A DNA stretch of 37,599 nt from Myxococcaceae bacterium. Its GTDB lineage: Bacteria; Myxococcota; Myxococcia; Myxococcales; Myxococcaceae. The translations under genes and the position numbers were made by a program. The notes beneath the pieces are model-generated. The model saw only the letters and a list, made by a program, of their open reading frames with translations, did no database searches and was not told the DNA's origin. Each line of letters begins with the position of its first letter. Within the stretch, counting starts at the first letter, position 1. Shown one piece after another: positions 21,159-30,192 of this stretch. Where the stretch lies: positions 1-37,599 of the forward strand of contig JALOQF010000035.1 of assembly GCA_025459425.1 (NCBI GenBank), in the 5' to 3' direction.

Positions 21159-23360
21159 GTGCGCGCCGCCCTTGCCTCGTCGTTGCTGCTCGTCGGCTGC
21201 GCTGGCTCGTCGGGAAAGGCGCCCGCGCTCTGTACGGCCCCGACCGCGTCGGTCGTCGACGGGCCCATCGTCTCGGCCGTGGGGACGCCGCAGCGCGCTC
21301 GTGTTCGGTTCGAGAACCCCACGCTCGTCCCCACCGTCGTGCGTGAGGTGCGGCTCGAGGGTGACGCTGATTTTCGTCTCGTCGAAGTCCCGGCGCCCAC
21401 GGTGCTCACGCCGGGTACGTGCGATGCGCCCACCCAGCTCGTGGTCGACCTCGAGTTCGTTCCCGACCGGCCTGGCACGAGAACGGCGTTGCTCCATGCG
21501 CTCGTGGGCGAGGGGTCGTTGTCCGTCGCGCTGGCTGGAATCGGCCTGGGCACCAGCCTCGAGGTGCAGCCGAGCCTCAGCTTCGGGCGCCTCGCCGTCG
21601 GGGGCACCGTTCGCCGCGAGGCGCTGCTCCGCAACGTCGGGACCGTCGGGACCGCACTCGAGGTGACGGTGGAGGCGGTGCGTGCGCTCAACCCGACGAC
21701 CGCCGCAGACGAGCTCTGCATTGGCATGTGCCCGTCGGTGCGGTTGGTCAAGGTGGTGGGCTCCACGCGGCTGCCGCTCGTGCTCGAAGCGAAGACGCCG
21801 GGCGAGAAGGGCTGGGAGGTGACGTTGCGCGGAGCCGGGCAGGGCGGACGGCACACGCTCCAGGTCTTCGCCGAGGTGCTCGACCCCACGGGGTGTCGAC
21901 CGGCGGCGGTGCCGGAGCGTCTTCGGTTCGAGGTGTCGCCCCGGGTGCAGGAACGGAGCGTGCGGCTCGAAAATCGTGGCACGGGCCCGTGCGTGGTGAC
22001 GGGGACCCGCTTCGACCGGACCGAGGTCTTCTTCAGCCCCCGGCTCGCCGCGCCGCGGGTGCTCGTGCCCGGCGCATCGATGGAGTTCAAGGTGACGACG
22101 CTCGCGCCGGCCAGCGCCGCGACCCTCGAGCTCACCTTCGACGGGACAGCGGCCCTCCCTGTCCCCATCGAGGTTGCGCCGTTCGACGCGTCCGGCTGCC
22201 TGATCGTCAGCCCCTCGAGCCTCGACTTCGGCGCCCAGGCCGAAGGGTGCCCCTTCAGGGAGCGGGTGGTGAGCATCACGAATGTGTGCTCCCGGCCCGT
22301 CACCCTGACGTCGGCCACGACGCCCGCTCCGTTCAGCGTGAGTTCGACGTTTTCGGCGCCGCTGCGGCTCGAGCCTGCGAAAACGATCCCGGTGGGTGTT
22401 CGGGTGGGCTCGACCCGCGCGGGGCAGGTCGCCCGCGGTGCGCTCCGTGTCGAAGCCGAAGGGGCGAGTGTCGAGGTTTCGCTCCAGAGCTCGACGCTCG
22501 ACCCGCTCGTCGCGAACGACACGTGGTCCTTCTTCCCCAGGCCCCGGTGGGACGTGTTGCTCGTCGTCGACGAGGCTGCGGCGTTCGGCTCGTTCGCTCC
22601 GGCGGTGCAAGACGGGGTGTCCGCGACAGCGCGCCTGTACGGCGGGGCCACGGTGCGCACCCGAGTCGCAGCGGTCTCGTCGAACGTCGAGGGGCCGGCC
22701 GTCGGCCTCTTGCGCCGCGTCGATGGTGGTGTGGTGGTCGACCCGAACCACCCCGACGCCCCTACCATCGCCGAGCGCCTCTTCGCCCTCTCCGACGCGG
22801 GCGTCACGCGGCGGTCCTGCGTGGAGGCGGCTGCGCTGGCCGTGCGTGAGCCGCACGCGAGCGGCGTGAACGCGGGCTTCCGGCGACCGGACGGAGAACT
22901 CCACGTCGTCTGCGTGACGGCAGGCCGCGACGAGGCGACCGACCTCTCCGCCAGTCGTGCGTCGCTCCGTGACGCTGGGCTGGGCTCGTTCTCGGTCATC
23001 GCCCCGCTCGATGGCACGTGCCTGCCCTCGGTCGTCGACGGTGGCCACGAAGGCACGACGACGGGGCCGTACGGCGCGCTGCAGGACCTGTGTCGTTGGT
23101 CCGTCCCCACCGGCACGCCGACCTTCGGCGGCTCGCGCACGCTGTACTTCCTCAGCGCCGTACCGAACCTGGGCCTGCCGCTGACCGTCGACCTGAACGG
23201 AGCGTCGCTGCCGCCTCAGTGGCCCGACGGCGGGACTCGCTGGAGCTACGACCACGCGGCCAACGCCATTCGGTTCGAGCAGCCGCTCGAGTACACCGAG
23301 GCCGTGCTCGACGAGCGACCGTCGACGCTGACGGTCCGGTACCGGCCGACCTGCTTCTGA
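21159..23360 (+). CDS. Choice-of-anchor/VWA-like lipoprotein, degenerate MIDAS
   Basis: The 733-residue product begins VRAALASSLLLVGCAGS, a lipoprotein signal with lipobox LVGC. Residues to about 455 are repeated immunoglobulin-like beta modules of the ASH/MSP (choice-of-anchor D) type: VRFENPTLVPTVVREVRLEG, SLSFGRLAVGGTVRREALLR, SLDFGAQAEGCPFRERVVSI. From about 465 a VWA-like region starts WDVLLVVDEAAAF, in which the DxSxS metal site is lost (Asp471 only). GTG 21159 is chosen over GTG 21108 because it starts the signal directly. A paralogue follows 43 bp downstream. Likely surface or periplasmic; partner unknown. Confidence 0.82.
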   Translation: MRAALASSLLLVGCAGSSGKAPALCTAPTASVVDGPIVSAVGTPQRARVRFENPTLVPTVVREVRLEGDADFRLVEVPAPTVLTPGTCDAPTQLVVDLEFVPDRPGTRTALLHALVGEGSLSVALAGIGLGTSLEVQPSLSFGRLAVGGTVRREALLRNVGTVGTALEVTVEAVRALNPTTAADELCIGMCPSVRLVKVVGSTRLPLVLEAKTPGEKGWEVTLRGAGQGGRHTLQVFAEVLDPTGCRPAAVPERLRFEVSPRVQERSVRLENRGTGPCVVTGTRFDRTEVFFSPRLAAPRVLVPGASMEFKVTTLAPASAATLELTFDGTAALPVPIEVAPFDASGCLIVSPSSLDFGAQAEGCPFRERVVSITNVCSRPVTLTSATTPAPFSVSSTFSAPLRLEPAKTIPVGVRVGSTRAGQVARGALRVEAEGASVEVSLQSSTLDPLVANDTWSFFPRPRWDVLLVVDEAAAFGSFAPAVQDGVSATARLYGGATVRTRVAAVSSNVEGPAVGLLRRVDGGVVVDPNHPDAPTIAERLFALSDAGVTRRSCVEAAALAVREPHASGVNAGFRRPDGELHVVCVTAGRDEATDLSASRASLRDAGLGSFSVIAPLDGTCLPSVVDGGHEGTTTGPYGALQDLCRWSVPTGTPTFGGSRTLYFLSAVPNLGLPLTVDLNGASLPPQWPDGGTRWSYDHAANAIRFEQPLEYTEAVLDERPSTLTVRYRPTCF

Positions 23361-23403
23361 CCGCGAATTGACCTCGGGCGCTCATCTCTGTTCGGGTGGC
23401 GTC

Positions 23404-25641
23404 GTGCGCACGCTCCGACTGGTGATCATCGTGCTGCTGTCCGCCTGTCCGGCATCCATGCCACCACCGCCCGCACGACCGACCTGCGCCTTCCGCGTGG
23501 AACCTTCGGTCGAGGCACTCACGCTCCCGCTCGGAGAGCGTCAGCCCTTCGTCGTGCGCTTCACGAACCCGTCGCCCGAGCCGGTGCTGGTGACCGACCT
23601 CGAGCTCATCGGTGATGGCACCTTCGAGCTGGCCGGAGGCGCCGCGCCTCAGCCCATCGCGGGCGGCTCGTGCACCGACCCGGGCGTGTACGAGCTGCCC
23701 CTGGTCTTCGCCCCGAAGGTGCTGGGTGGGCGCGTCGCCCAGCTCGAGGGGAAGGTGGGCGACGACCGCTTCGTTCTCACCCTGCGGGGAACTGGCCTTG
23801 GCGCGCGGCTCGAGGTGAGCAGTCCTGTCTCGTACGGCGTCGTCGCGCTCGGCGAGTCGATGACGCGCTCGCTCGTCTTGCGGAACACCGGCACCACCGA
23901 CACCCGCGCGAGCGTCGAAGTGGTGCGGGTGCTCCCCGGGAACGCCGAGACGCGCGCCGACGAGCTCTGCCTGGGCCAGTGGAACGGCACCGCCTGTGAA
24001 ACGCCGCGCGTGGTGGTGGAGCGCCAGCTCGAGCTGCCCGTGCTGTTGCGCGTGACGACGCCAGGCGCGCGCGAGTGGGTGGTGACGCTGCGCTCGAACG
24101 AGTTCGGCCAGCCCGTGAAGGAGGTGCGGTTGTCGGCCTTCTTCATCGACACGCGCGGCTGTCACCTGGTGCCGACCACGCCGGTGGTCGAGTTCAACCT
24201 GCCGATGGAGATCAAGTCGCTCCGGCTCGAGAACCGCGGCACGGCCGATTGCCTCGTCGAGTCGTTCACGCTCACGGGCCCGGCGTTCCGCTTCTCGATG
24301 CCTCCGCCCCTCCGCCGGCGCCTGTCGCCCGGGCAAGCGCACGACCTCGCGCTCGTGGGGCTCGTGCGCAACGTCGACGAACCGCTCGAGGGAGCGCTCA
24401 CCGCCACGCTCCTCGGAGGCATGCCTCCGCCCCTCGAGGTGCCGCTGCGCTTCCGCGCGAGCCCGGTGGCCGGGTGTCTGCGCTTCCTGACGCCGACCCT
24501 CGAGTTCGGCGCCTGGGTCGAAGGGTGTCCCGTGGGCGCGCGTGAGTTCCAGGCCCGCAACGAGTGCTCCTTTCCGGTGCTGGTGCAGGGCGCCCGCGCG
24601 ACGGGCGGGTACGAAGTGGGAATGGACCTGTCGCGAGGCATCGTCGCGCCGAACTCGACGGTGCCGGTCCGGGTGCAGGCCCGGCGAGGCGCGATGCCCG
24701 GTGAGGTGCTGGGGACCGCCGAGCTTCGCGGCGTCGGTGGCGTCGTCGAAGCCACCATTCGTGGGCAGGCCAGCGCTCGCACCACCGTCACCGAGTCGTT
24801 CCCCCTGCCGGTGGCTGTCCCGGTCGACGTGCTCTTCGTGCTCGATGACTCTCCGTCGTTCGTCGTCCACCAGGCCCGGACCGAGCTGGCGCTGGCGAGC
24901 TTCGCGCAGCGGGCAGCAGTCGATTTCACCGACTTCCGCGTTGGCGTGACGAGCGCGACGCGCACACCCGAAGCCGGCCGGCTCCGCACGCTCCCGAACG
25001 GCCAACGCTGGGCCTCGTGGCGAACGTCGTCGTTCCAGACCGACCTCCTGGCCCTCGCGGCGGTGCGCGACGGCGGCAGTGAGGACGAGTCATGCCTCGA
25101 GGCCGCGGTTCGCGCGAAGACGGCGCCGCTCACGGAAGACCCGCAAGGCACGCAGGCGTTCTGGCGGCCCGGCGCGAATCAGGTGGTCGTCTGTGTGTCC
25201 GATGCCGATGACGGCGCGCCCGACCTCGATGGGGGCATCGCGCGGCTGCGGGAAACCGCCGACGGGGGGTTCCTCTCGTACGTCGTCGTCACCGGGCTTC
25301 CCACGAGTCAGTGCGTCGTCGAGGCAGCGGGGAGCCGAAACCGGTCGGTCGCTCGCGCACTCGGCGGCATCGAAGCAGACGTCTGCGACGCGCAATGGGC
25401 GAGCATCTTGCGCAGCCCCAACGGCCCGGTCATCCCTCAGACCGCGTTCTGGCTCAGCTCGCGGCCCGACGTGCGATTGCGTCGGCCCGTCGTCCGCCTC
25501 GACGGGGTCCCTTTGCCCGACACGGCAGATGGCGGTTCGCGGTGGTGGCTTCAGGAGCCGCAGCTGCTGGCCATCGACCCCGCCCTCGTCGACGGCCGAC
25601 CTGGCACGCTCTCCATCGAGTACGTGCCGACGTGCAACTGA
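23404..25641 (+). CDS. Choice-of-anchor/VWA-like lipoprotein, intact MIDAS
   Basis: The 745-residue product begins VRTLRLVIIVLLSAC (lipobox LSAC) at GTG 23404. Its order of modules matches the gene before it: ASH-type repeats (VRFTNPSPEPVLVTDLELIG, PVSYGVVALGESMTRSLVLR, TLEFGAWVEGCPVGAREFQA), then a VWA-like domain VDVLFVLDDSPSF near residue 481. Here the D-x-S-x-S metal-binding residues are kept. Both paralogues share C-terminal features such as a Cys-containing SCxEAA helix and an ending YxPTCx. The two probably arose by tandem duplication and may form a complex. Function is unknown. Confidence 0.83.
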   Translation: MRTLRLVIIVLLSACPASMPPPPARPTCAFRVEPSVEALTLPLGERQPFVVRFTNPSPEPVLVTDLELIGDGTFELAGGAAPQPIAGGSCTDPGVYELPLVFAPKVLGGRVAQLEGKVGDDRFVLTLRGTGLGARLEVSSPVSYGVVALGESMTRSLVLRNTGTTDTRASVEVVRVLPGNAETRADELCLGQWNGTACETPRVVVERQLELPVLLRVTTPGAREWVVTLRSNEFGQPVKEVRLSAFFIDTRGCHLVPTTPVVEFNLPMEIKSLRLENRGTADCLVESFTLTGPAFRFSMPPPLRRRLSPGQAHDLALVGLVRNVDEPLEGALTATLLGGMPPPLEVPLRFRASPVAGCLRFLTPTLEFGAWVEGCPVGAREFQARNECSFPVLVQGARATGGYEVGMDLSRGIVAPNSTVPVRVQARRGAMPGEVLGTAELRGVGGVVEATIRGQASARTTVTESFPLPVAVPVDVLFVLDDSPSFVVHQARTELALASFAQRAAVDFTDFRVGVTSATRTPEAGRLRTLPNGQRWASWRTSSFQTDLLALAAVRDGGSEDESCLEAAVRAKTAPLTEDPQGTQAFWRPGANQVVVCVSDADDGAPDLDGGIARLRETADGGFLSYVVVTGLPTSQCVVEAAGSRNRSVARALGGIEADVCDAQWASILRSPNGPVIPQTAFWLSSRPDVRLRRPVVRLDGVPLPDTADGGSRWWLQEPQLLAIDPALVDGRPGTLSIEYVPTCN

Positions 25642-25722
25642 GGCACGGTCGCGATTGACCCTCCAGGGCGTGCCCCGTACAAGCCGCGCGCGTCACCTTC
25701 CCGTCAAGGAGCCTCCTTTCGC

Positions 25723-26922
25723 ATGCGAACTCCCGTCTTCCTGGCCTGCGTCGCCCTGCTGTCTTTCAGCTGCGAGAAGAAGAACACCGGCACCACGGAC
25801 CCGAAGGCCGGTGAGGTGAAGCAGCCGGTGGCCGAGGTGAAGCCGCCCGAGGCGAAGCCCGCCGACGAGGTGTTGCTGCTGGGCGAGGTGGGCTCGCTCA
25901 CCGGGAGCGAAGCAGCCTTCGGCATCTCGACCCGCGACGGCATCGCGATGGCCATCGACGAGGCGAACGAGGCGGGCGGGGTGCGGGGCAAGAAGCTCGC
26001 GGTGCGCGTGTACGACGACCAGTCGAAGCCCGAAGAAGCCGCGAGCGCCGTCACGCGCCTCATCACCCAGGACAAGGTGCTGGTGGTGCTGGGCGAGGTG
26101 GCGTCGTCGAACTCGCTGGCGATGGCGCCCAAGGCGCAGGACGCGAAGGTGCCGATGATCAGCCCCTCGTCCACCAACCCGAAGGTGACCGAGGTGGGCG
26201 ACTACATCTTCCGCGTCTGCTTCATCGACCCGTTCCAGGGCTACGTGATGGCGAAGTACGCGCACGACGAACTCAAGTTCAAGGACGTGGCGATCCTCAC
26301 CGACAAGAAGAGCGCGTACTCGGAAGGGCTGACCGAGGTCTTCCAGCGCAAGTTCGCCGAGATGGGCGGCAAGGTGGTGGGCGTCGAGTCCTACGCGAAG
26401 GGCGACACGGACTTCCGGGCGCAGCTCACGAACATCAAGAAGCTCAAGCCCCAGGGCCTCTACGTGCCGGGCTACTACCAGGACGTGGCGGTCATCGCGG
26501 AGCAGGCGAAGGAGCTCGGCCTCAAGGTGACGATGATGGGCGGCGACGGGTGGGACTCGGCGAAGCTCTTCGAGCTCGGCGGGAGCGCGGTCGACGGCAG
26601 CTACGTGTCGAACCACTACTCGGCCGACGACCCGAGCCCGCGGGTGCAGGAGTTCATCAAGAAGTACCAGGCCCGCTACAAGACGACGCCCGATTCGCTG
26701 GCCGCGCTCGGCTACGACGCGGCGCGGGTGGCCATCGAGGCGATGAAGCGGGCGACCGAGCTCACCGGGCCCGCGATTCGCGACCAGATTGCAGCCACGA
26801 AGGACTTCCCCGGCGTCGCGGGCACCATCACGCTCGACGAGAAGCGCAACCCGGTGAAGCCGGCGGTGGTGCTGAAGGTCGAAGGCGGCGCCTTCAAGTA
26901 CGTGGCGACCGTCGCCCCCTGA
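25723..26922 (+). CDS. livK: Branched-chain amino acid-type ABC transporter substrate-binding lipoprotein
   Basis: The 399-residue product has AAGGAG 10 nt before ATG 25723 and a lipoprotein signal MRTPVFLACVALLSFSC. A Lys/Pro/Glu-rich linker of about 30 residues leads to a periplasmic-binding type I fold: LLLGEVGSLTGSEAAFGIST, GIAMAIDEANEAGGVRGKKL, VLGEVASSNSLAMAPKAQD, ISPSSTNPKVTEVGDYIFRV, and LAALGYDAARVAIEAM. It binds an amino acid or similar small ligand outside the membrane. LivH begins 10 nt later. The ligand is not certain, since this family also binds amides and urea. Confidence 0.9.
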   Translation: MRTPVFLACVALLSFSCEKKNTGTTDPKAGEVKQPVAEVKPPEAKPADEVLLLGEVGSLTGSEAAFGISTRDGIAMAIDEANEAGGVRGKKLAVRVYDDQSKPEEAASAVTRLITQDKVLVVLGEVASSNSLAMAPKAQDAKVPMISPSSTNPKVTEVGDYIFRVCFIDPFQGYVMAKYAHDELKFKDVAILTDKKSAYSEGLTEVFQRKFAEMGGKVVGVESYAKGDTDFRAQLTNIKKLKPQGLYVPGYYQDVAVIAEQAKELGLKVTMMGGDGWDSAKLFELGGSAVDGSYVSNHYSADDPSPRVQEFIKKYQARYKTTPDSLAALGYDAARVAIEAMKRATELTGPAIRDQIAATKDFPGVAGTITLDEKRNPVKPAVVLKVEGGAFKYVATVAP

Positions 26923-26932
26923 AACCCCGGCG

Positions 26933-27955
26933 ATGTGGCTCGACCTCTCCCAGCACCTCATCAACGCCATCGCGGCGGGCACCATCTACGCCCTCGTCGC
27001 GCTCGGCTACACGATGGTCTACGGGGTGCTGAAGCTCATCAACTTCGCGCACGGCGACGTGATGATGGTGGGCGTGTACGTCGGCTACGCGGTGGCCTTC
27101 GTGCTGGGGCGCGAGGCGGCGTCGACGTTCCTGGGCGTGGTGGCCGTCTTCCTGGTGTCGATGCTCGTCTGTGCGGCGCTGGGTTTCCTCATCGAGCGCT
27201 TCGCGTACCGGCCCCTGCGCGAGAAGCCGCGGCTGACGGCCCTCATCACGGCCATCGGCATCTCGTTCGCCATCTCGTACGGCTTCCAGCTCGACCTGAC
27301 GGTGGGCCAGGTGCGCGACGAGGTGACGGGGCAGACGTCACGGCAGCTCTCGTCGACGCCGTGCGCGACGGGCACCGACTGCGTGACGATTCTCCCGGGC
27401 GCGGCGGCGCGGCGGTTCCCCACCATCATCGAGTCGAAGGAATGGGTGAAGGTCTCGAACGCCGACGAGACGAGCGAGGTGCGCCTGCTCAACTGGCAGG
27501 TGCTGTCGTTCCTCATCGCCGTGGGCCTCATGGTGGCCCTGCAGGTGCTCGTGTACCGGACGAAGTTCGGCAAGGCGATGCGCGCCGTCTCGCACGACCA
27601 CCGCACCGCCGCGCTCCTCGGTATTCCCGTCGACACCGTCATCGCCGGCACCTTCATGCTCGGCAGCGCGCTCGCCGCGGGCGCCGGCATTCTCTACGCC
27701 ATCAAGGACAAGCAGGTGCAGCCGCTCATGGGCATGTACGTGGGCCTCAAGGCCTTCGTGGCGGCCGTCATCGGCGGCATCGGCAACCTGCAGGGGGCGG
27801 TCGCGGGCGCGCTGCTGCTCGGGCTGTGTGAAGAGGCCGTCGTGTGGTTCGGCAGCTCGTCGTGGCGAGACGCCGTGGCCTTCGGCTTCCTCATCATCGT
27901 GCTGCTGTTCCGCCCGGCCGGGCTCTTCGGCCGCGTCGTCGCCGAGAAGGTCTGA
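26933..27955 (+). CDS. livH: Branched-chain amino acid-type ABC transporter permease LivH
   Basis: The 340-residue membrane protein starts LINAIAAGTIYALVALGYTM and shows the LivH signature region YGVLKLINFAHGDVMMVG, FRYRPL-like FAYRPLREKPRLTALITAIG, and MRAVSHDHRTAALLGIPVDT. A segment of about 60 residues (near 125-185) between membrane helices is longer than usual and contains two Cys (CATGTDC). It follows LivK by 10 nt. LivM, LivG and LivF would normally follow; none is present before the next, unrelated gene, so the transporter must be completed elsewhere or is incomplete. Confidence 0.9.
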   Translation: MWLDLSQHLINAIAAGTIYALVALGYTMVYGVLKLINFAHGDVMMVGVYVGYAVAFVLGREAASTFLGVVAVFLVSMLVCAALGFLIERFAYRPLREKPRLTALITAIGISFAISYGFQLDLTVGQVRDEVTGQTSRQLSSTPCATGTDCVTILPGAAARRFPTIIESKEWVKVSNADETSEVRLLNWQVLSFLIAVGLMVALQVLVYRTKFGKAMRAVSHDHRTAALLGIPVDTVIAGTFMLGSALAAGAGILYAIKDKQVQPLMGMYVGLKAFVAAVIGGIGNLQGAVAGALLLGLCEEAVVWFGSSSWRDAVAFGFLIIVLLFRPAGLFGRVVAEKV

Positions 27956-28112
27956 GTCCTCAGCGCCCAGGTGACGCGAGGCTCGAGCGGCTCGAACGCG
28001 TGAAGGCGCAGAGACCGCGAGGCGCCAGCCCGTGCAGGGCCCCACATCGGTCAGATGTCCGACGGGCGCCGGCCCGATGGTCGATTGGGCTGAGGCCTTC
28101 GACACTCCCGCC

Positions 28113-28691
28113 ATGACGCGCGAACAGCTCGAGCAGCTCGCCACCCTCCGCATCGCCTCGCCGTGCCCGATGCGCTGGAGCGACCTCGAGGGCGACCACA
28201 AGACGCGGTACTGCGGCCAGTGCCGGCTCCACGTGCACAAGCTGTCCGAGCTGCGCACCGACGAGGCCGTGGCCCTCGTCGAGTCGTCACGCCAGGGCCG
28301 GGTGTGCGTGCAGCTCTTCTACCGGCTCGACGGCACGGTGATGACGAAGGACTGCCGCTCGGCCTGGGAGCTCGGCGTCGCGGAGGCGGTGCGGCGCGTG
28401 GGGCCCGCCGTCAACGTCGGCTCCGCGGCGGGGGTCCTCGTGGTGCTGGTGGTGGCTGCCGGCCTCGCGCTCGCGAGCCTCTTCGGAGACAACGTGCGGG
28501 CGCTCCTGGGGTCGGGCACGGCCGGGGCGCTGGCCGGTGACGAGCATGTCACCCGTCGGCGGACCGACGTCGTGCAGATGCCGGCGACCGTCATTCAGCC
28601 GGGCCACACCGAGCGCCTCCCCGGCCAGACGGCGGGCCCTGGAGTTCGGGTTGCTCCGCGCCCGGCTCGCCCCCACAGTCGGGGGCCATGA
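28113..28691 (+). CDS. Membrane protein with cysteine-rich N-terminal domain
   Basis: The 192-residue product reads LRIASPCPMRWSDLEGDHKT, RYCGQCRLHVHKLSEL, GRVCVQLFYRLDGTVMTKDC: a small cytoplasmic-type domain with an SPC and CxxC pair that looks like a zinc site, followed by one membrane helix (about 108-130, AAGVLVVLVVAAGLALASLF) and a basic, Pro-rich tail. Proteins with the same Cys/His pattern are common in myxobacteria and planctomycetes but have no assigned function. ATG 28113 is chosen as the start of the conserved part. Its stop overlaps the next gene's start (ATGA), so translation is probably coupled. Confidence 0.72.
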   Translation: MTREQLEQLATLRIASPCPMRWSDLEGDHKTRYCGQCRLHVHKLSELRTDEAVALVESSRQGRVCVQLFYRLDGTVMTKDCRSAWELGVAEAVRRVGPAVNVGSAAGVLVVLVVAAGLALASLFGDNVRALLGSGTAGALAGDEHVTRRRTDVVQMPATVIQPGHTERLPGQTAGPGVRVAPRPARPHSRGP

Positions 28692-29239
28692 GCTTCCCGC
28701 CGCGCCGCTTCACCCTCGACGAGTACCACCGCCTCCTCGAGGGCGCCGTGCTGCGCCGCGGGAGCCGCACCGAGCTGCTCGACGGCGTGCTGCTCGAGCG
28801 GGGCGAGCGCACCGAGCGCCAGGCGCAGGCCATCACGCTGCTGCACCGGCGCCTGGGCCAGCTCCTGCCGCCGGGCGTGTCGTTGCGCGCCGACGAGCCC
28901 CTCACCGTCTCGCAGGACACCGAGCTGACGCCGGCCCTCGCCGTGGTGCCTTCGGACGTCGCCGCGCGGGCCGTGCGGCACCCGGCCACCGCCACCCTCG
29001 TCGTCGAGGTGGCCGACACCGACCTCGAGCGCGTTCGGAAGGGCCACGTGCGGGCCTGGGCGCGCGCGGGCGTGCACGAGCTGTGGCTCGTCAACCTCGT
29101 CGACCGCCGCATCGACGTGCTGTGGAAGCCCGACGCCGAGGCGTTCCAGGACGCGATGGTGCTGGCCACGCCCACGACGCTCACCTCGCGCAGCCTGCCC
29201 GGGGTGACGCTCGCCGTCGGCGCGCTCTTCGGCCTGTGA
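28688..29239 (+). CDS. Uma2 family (DUF820) protein
   Basis: The 183-residue product fits the Uma2 PD-(D/E)XK nuclease-like family: FTLDEYHRLLEGAVLRRGSR, TELLDGVLLER, ATATLVVEVADTDLERVRKG and WARAGVHELWLVNLVDRRID. In most members a PD pair precedes the central strand. Here the segment reads ELTPALAVVPSD, so the expected Asp is Ala, and activity may be lost. The Glu of VVEVA is retained. Uma2 proteins are widespread in large bacterial genomes with unclear roles. It overlaps the preceding gene by 4 nt. Confidence 0.82.
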   Translation: MSFPPRRFTLDEYHRLLEGAVLRRGSRTELLDGVLLERGERTERQAQAITLLHRRLGQLLPPGVSLRADEPLTVSQDTELTPALAVVPSDVAARAVRHPATATLVVEVADTDLERVRKGHVRAWARAGVHELWLVNLVDRRIDVLWKPDAEAFQDAMVLATPTTLTSRSLPGVTLAVGALFGL

Positions 29240-29357
29240 CTCGAGCGTGCGCCCCGCCGACTCCGGAGCGCGACCTGGCGACGGCGCTTCGCGACACCGA
29301 GGGGCAGGGGCGTTCCTGCGCGCGTCGAGTCGCCCGGAGTGACACAGTGCCCGGGTG

Positions 29358-30170
29358 ATGCAGACGTTCCCCGCCAGCGCGAAGCCCTTTCCCGTCACCC
29401 TCCAGCGCAACTCGTTCTCGCCCAGGCTCTCGGCGCGCGCCGGTGACGTGTGGCGCGCCATGCAAGACGTCGTCGTCGACCAGTCCGCCGACGTCGGGTG
29501 GACACCGGCACGCTACGAGTCCACCCGCACGCTCTTCATCGTGCGCTCGATGACGCTCGTGCACCGGCGCGAGCTGCGCTTCGAAGACCGGCTCGTCGGC
29601 CGCACCTGGCCCGTGCGCGCGCGCCGCGACACCCTCTTCACCCGCGAGGTGCGCCTCTTCGCCAGCGACGAGCTCGTCTCGGCCGCCTCGCAGGAATGGG
29701 CGTACCTCTCGCGCGACCTCGTCCCCATTCGGGCCGGCCAGGACATCTACGACGCCTTCCGCCGCGAAGAGGGCTTTCCGTCGGTCGAGCTGCCCGAGGT
29801 TCGTGCACGGTCTGGCGCGCGCGTGCATCGGTTCACCTTTCGCACCTGGCACCTGTGGATGGACCCCTTCGGCCACGTCAACCACCCGGCCTACGTCGAC
29901 TTCTGTGACGAGGCCACCAGCCGCGCCCTCGCCGGCGCCGGCCTGCCGCCGCTCGCCCTCTCGCCGCTGGCCGAGGCGGTGCATTTCCGCGCGGCCATCG
30001 GCGCCGACGAAGACGTGACGGTCGAGGTGCAGCTCGCGGGAGACGTCGGCGACGACGCCGTGCTGCTCGGCCACCGCATTCTCGTGGGGGACAAGGTGTG
30101 CGCGACGGCGAAGACGGTGCGGCGCCTGCTCGGCCACGGCCGCGACGCGTGGGAGCGCGCGCTGGTGTAG
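29358..30170 (+). CDS. Double hot-dog acyl-thioesterase
   Basis: The 270-residue product contains two hot-dog repeats. The first has RAMQDVVVDQSADVGWTPAR and TLVHRRELRFEDRLVG; the second has FTFRTWHLWMDPFGHVNHPA, YVDFCDEATSRAL. The D-x-x-G-H-V-N-H-x-x-Y motif is the 4-hydroxybenzoyl-CoA/acyl-ACP thioesterase signature. It likely hydrolyses acyl-CoA or acyl-ACP in the cytoplasm. A GTG directly before the ATG (29355) is another possible start. The next gene (FHA) starts 22 nt later on the same strand. Confidence 0.86.
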   Translation: MQTFPASAKPFPVTLQRNSFSPRLSARAGDVWRAMQDVVVDQSADVGWTPARYESTRTLFIVRSMTLVHRRELRFEDRLVGRTWPVRARRDTLFTREVRLFASDELVSAASQEWAYLSRDLVPIRAGQDIYDAFRREEGFPSVELPEVRARSGARVHRFTFRTWHLWMDPFGHVNHPAYVDFCDEATSRALAGAGLPPLALSPLAEAVHFRAAIGADEDVTVEVQLAGDVGDDAVLLGHRILVGDKVCATAKTVRRLLGHGRDAWERALV

Positions 30171-30192
30171 CGTTCACGAGAAGATCCCTGCC

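Noticed and set aside
21084..23255. Long minus-strand extension upstream of the MBL-fold lipoprotein
   Set aside because: It is the shadow of the plus-strand choice-of-anchor gene. The MBL protein starts at ATG 21083 with its own lipoprotein signal.
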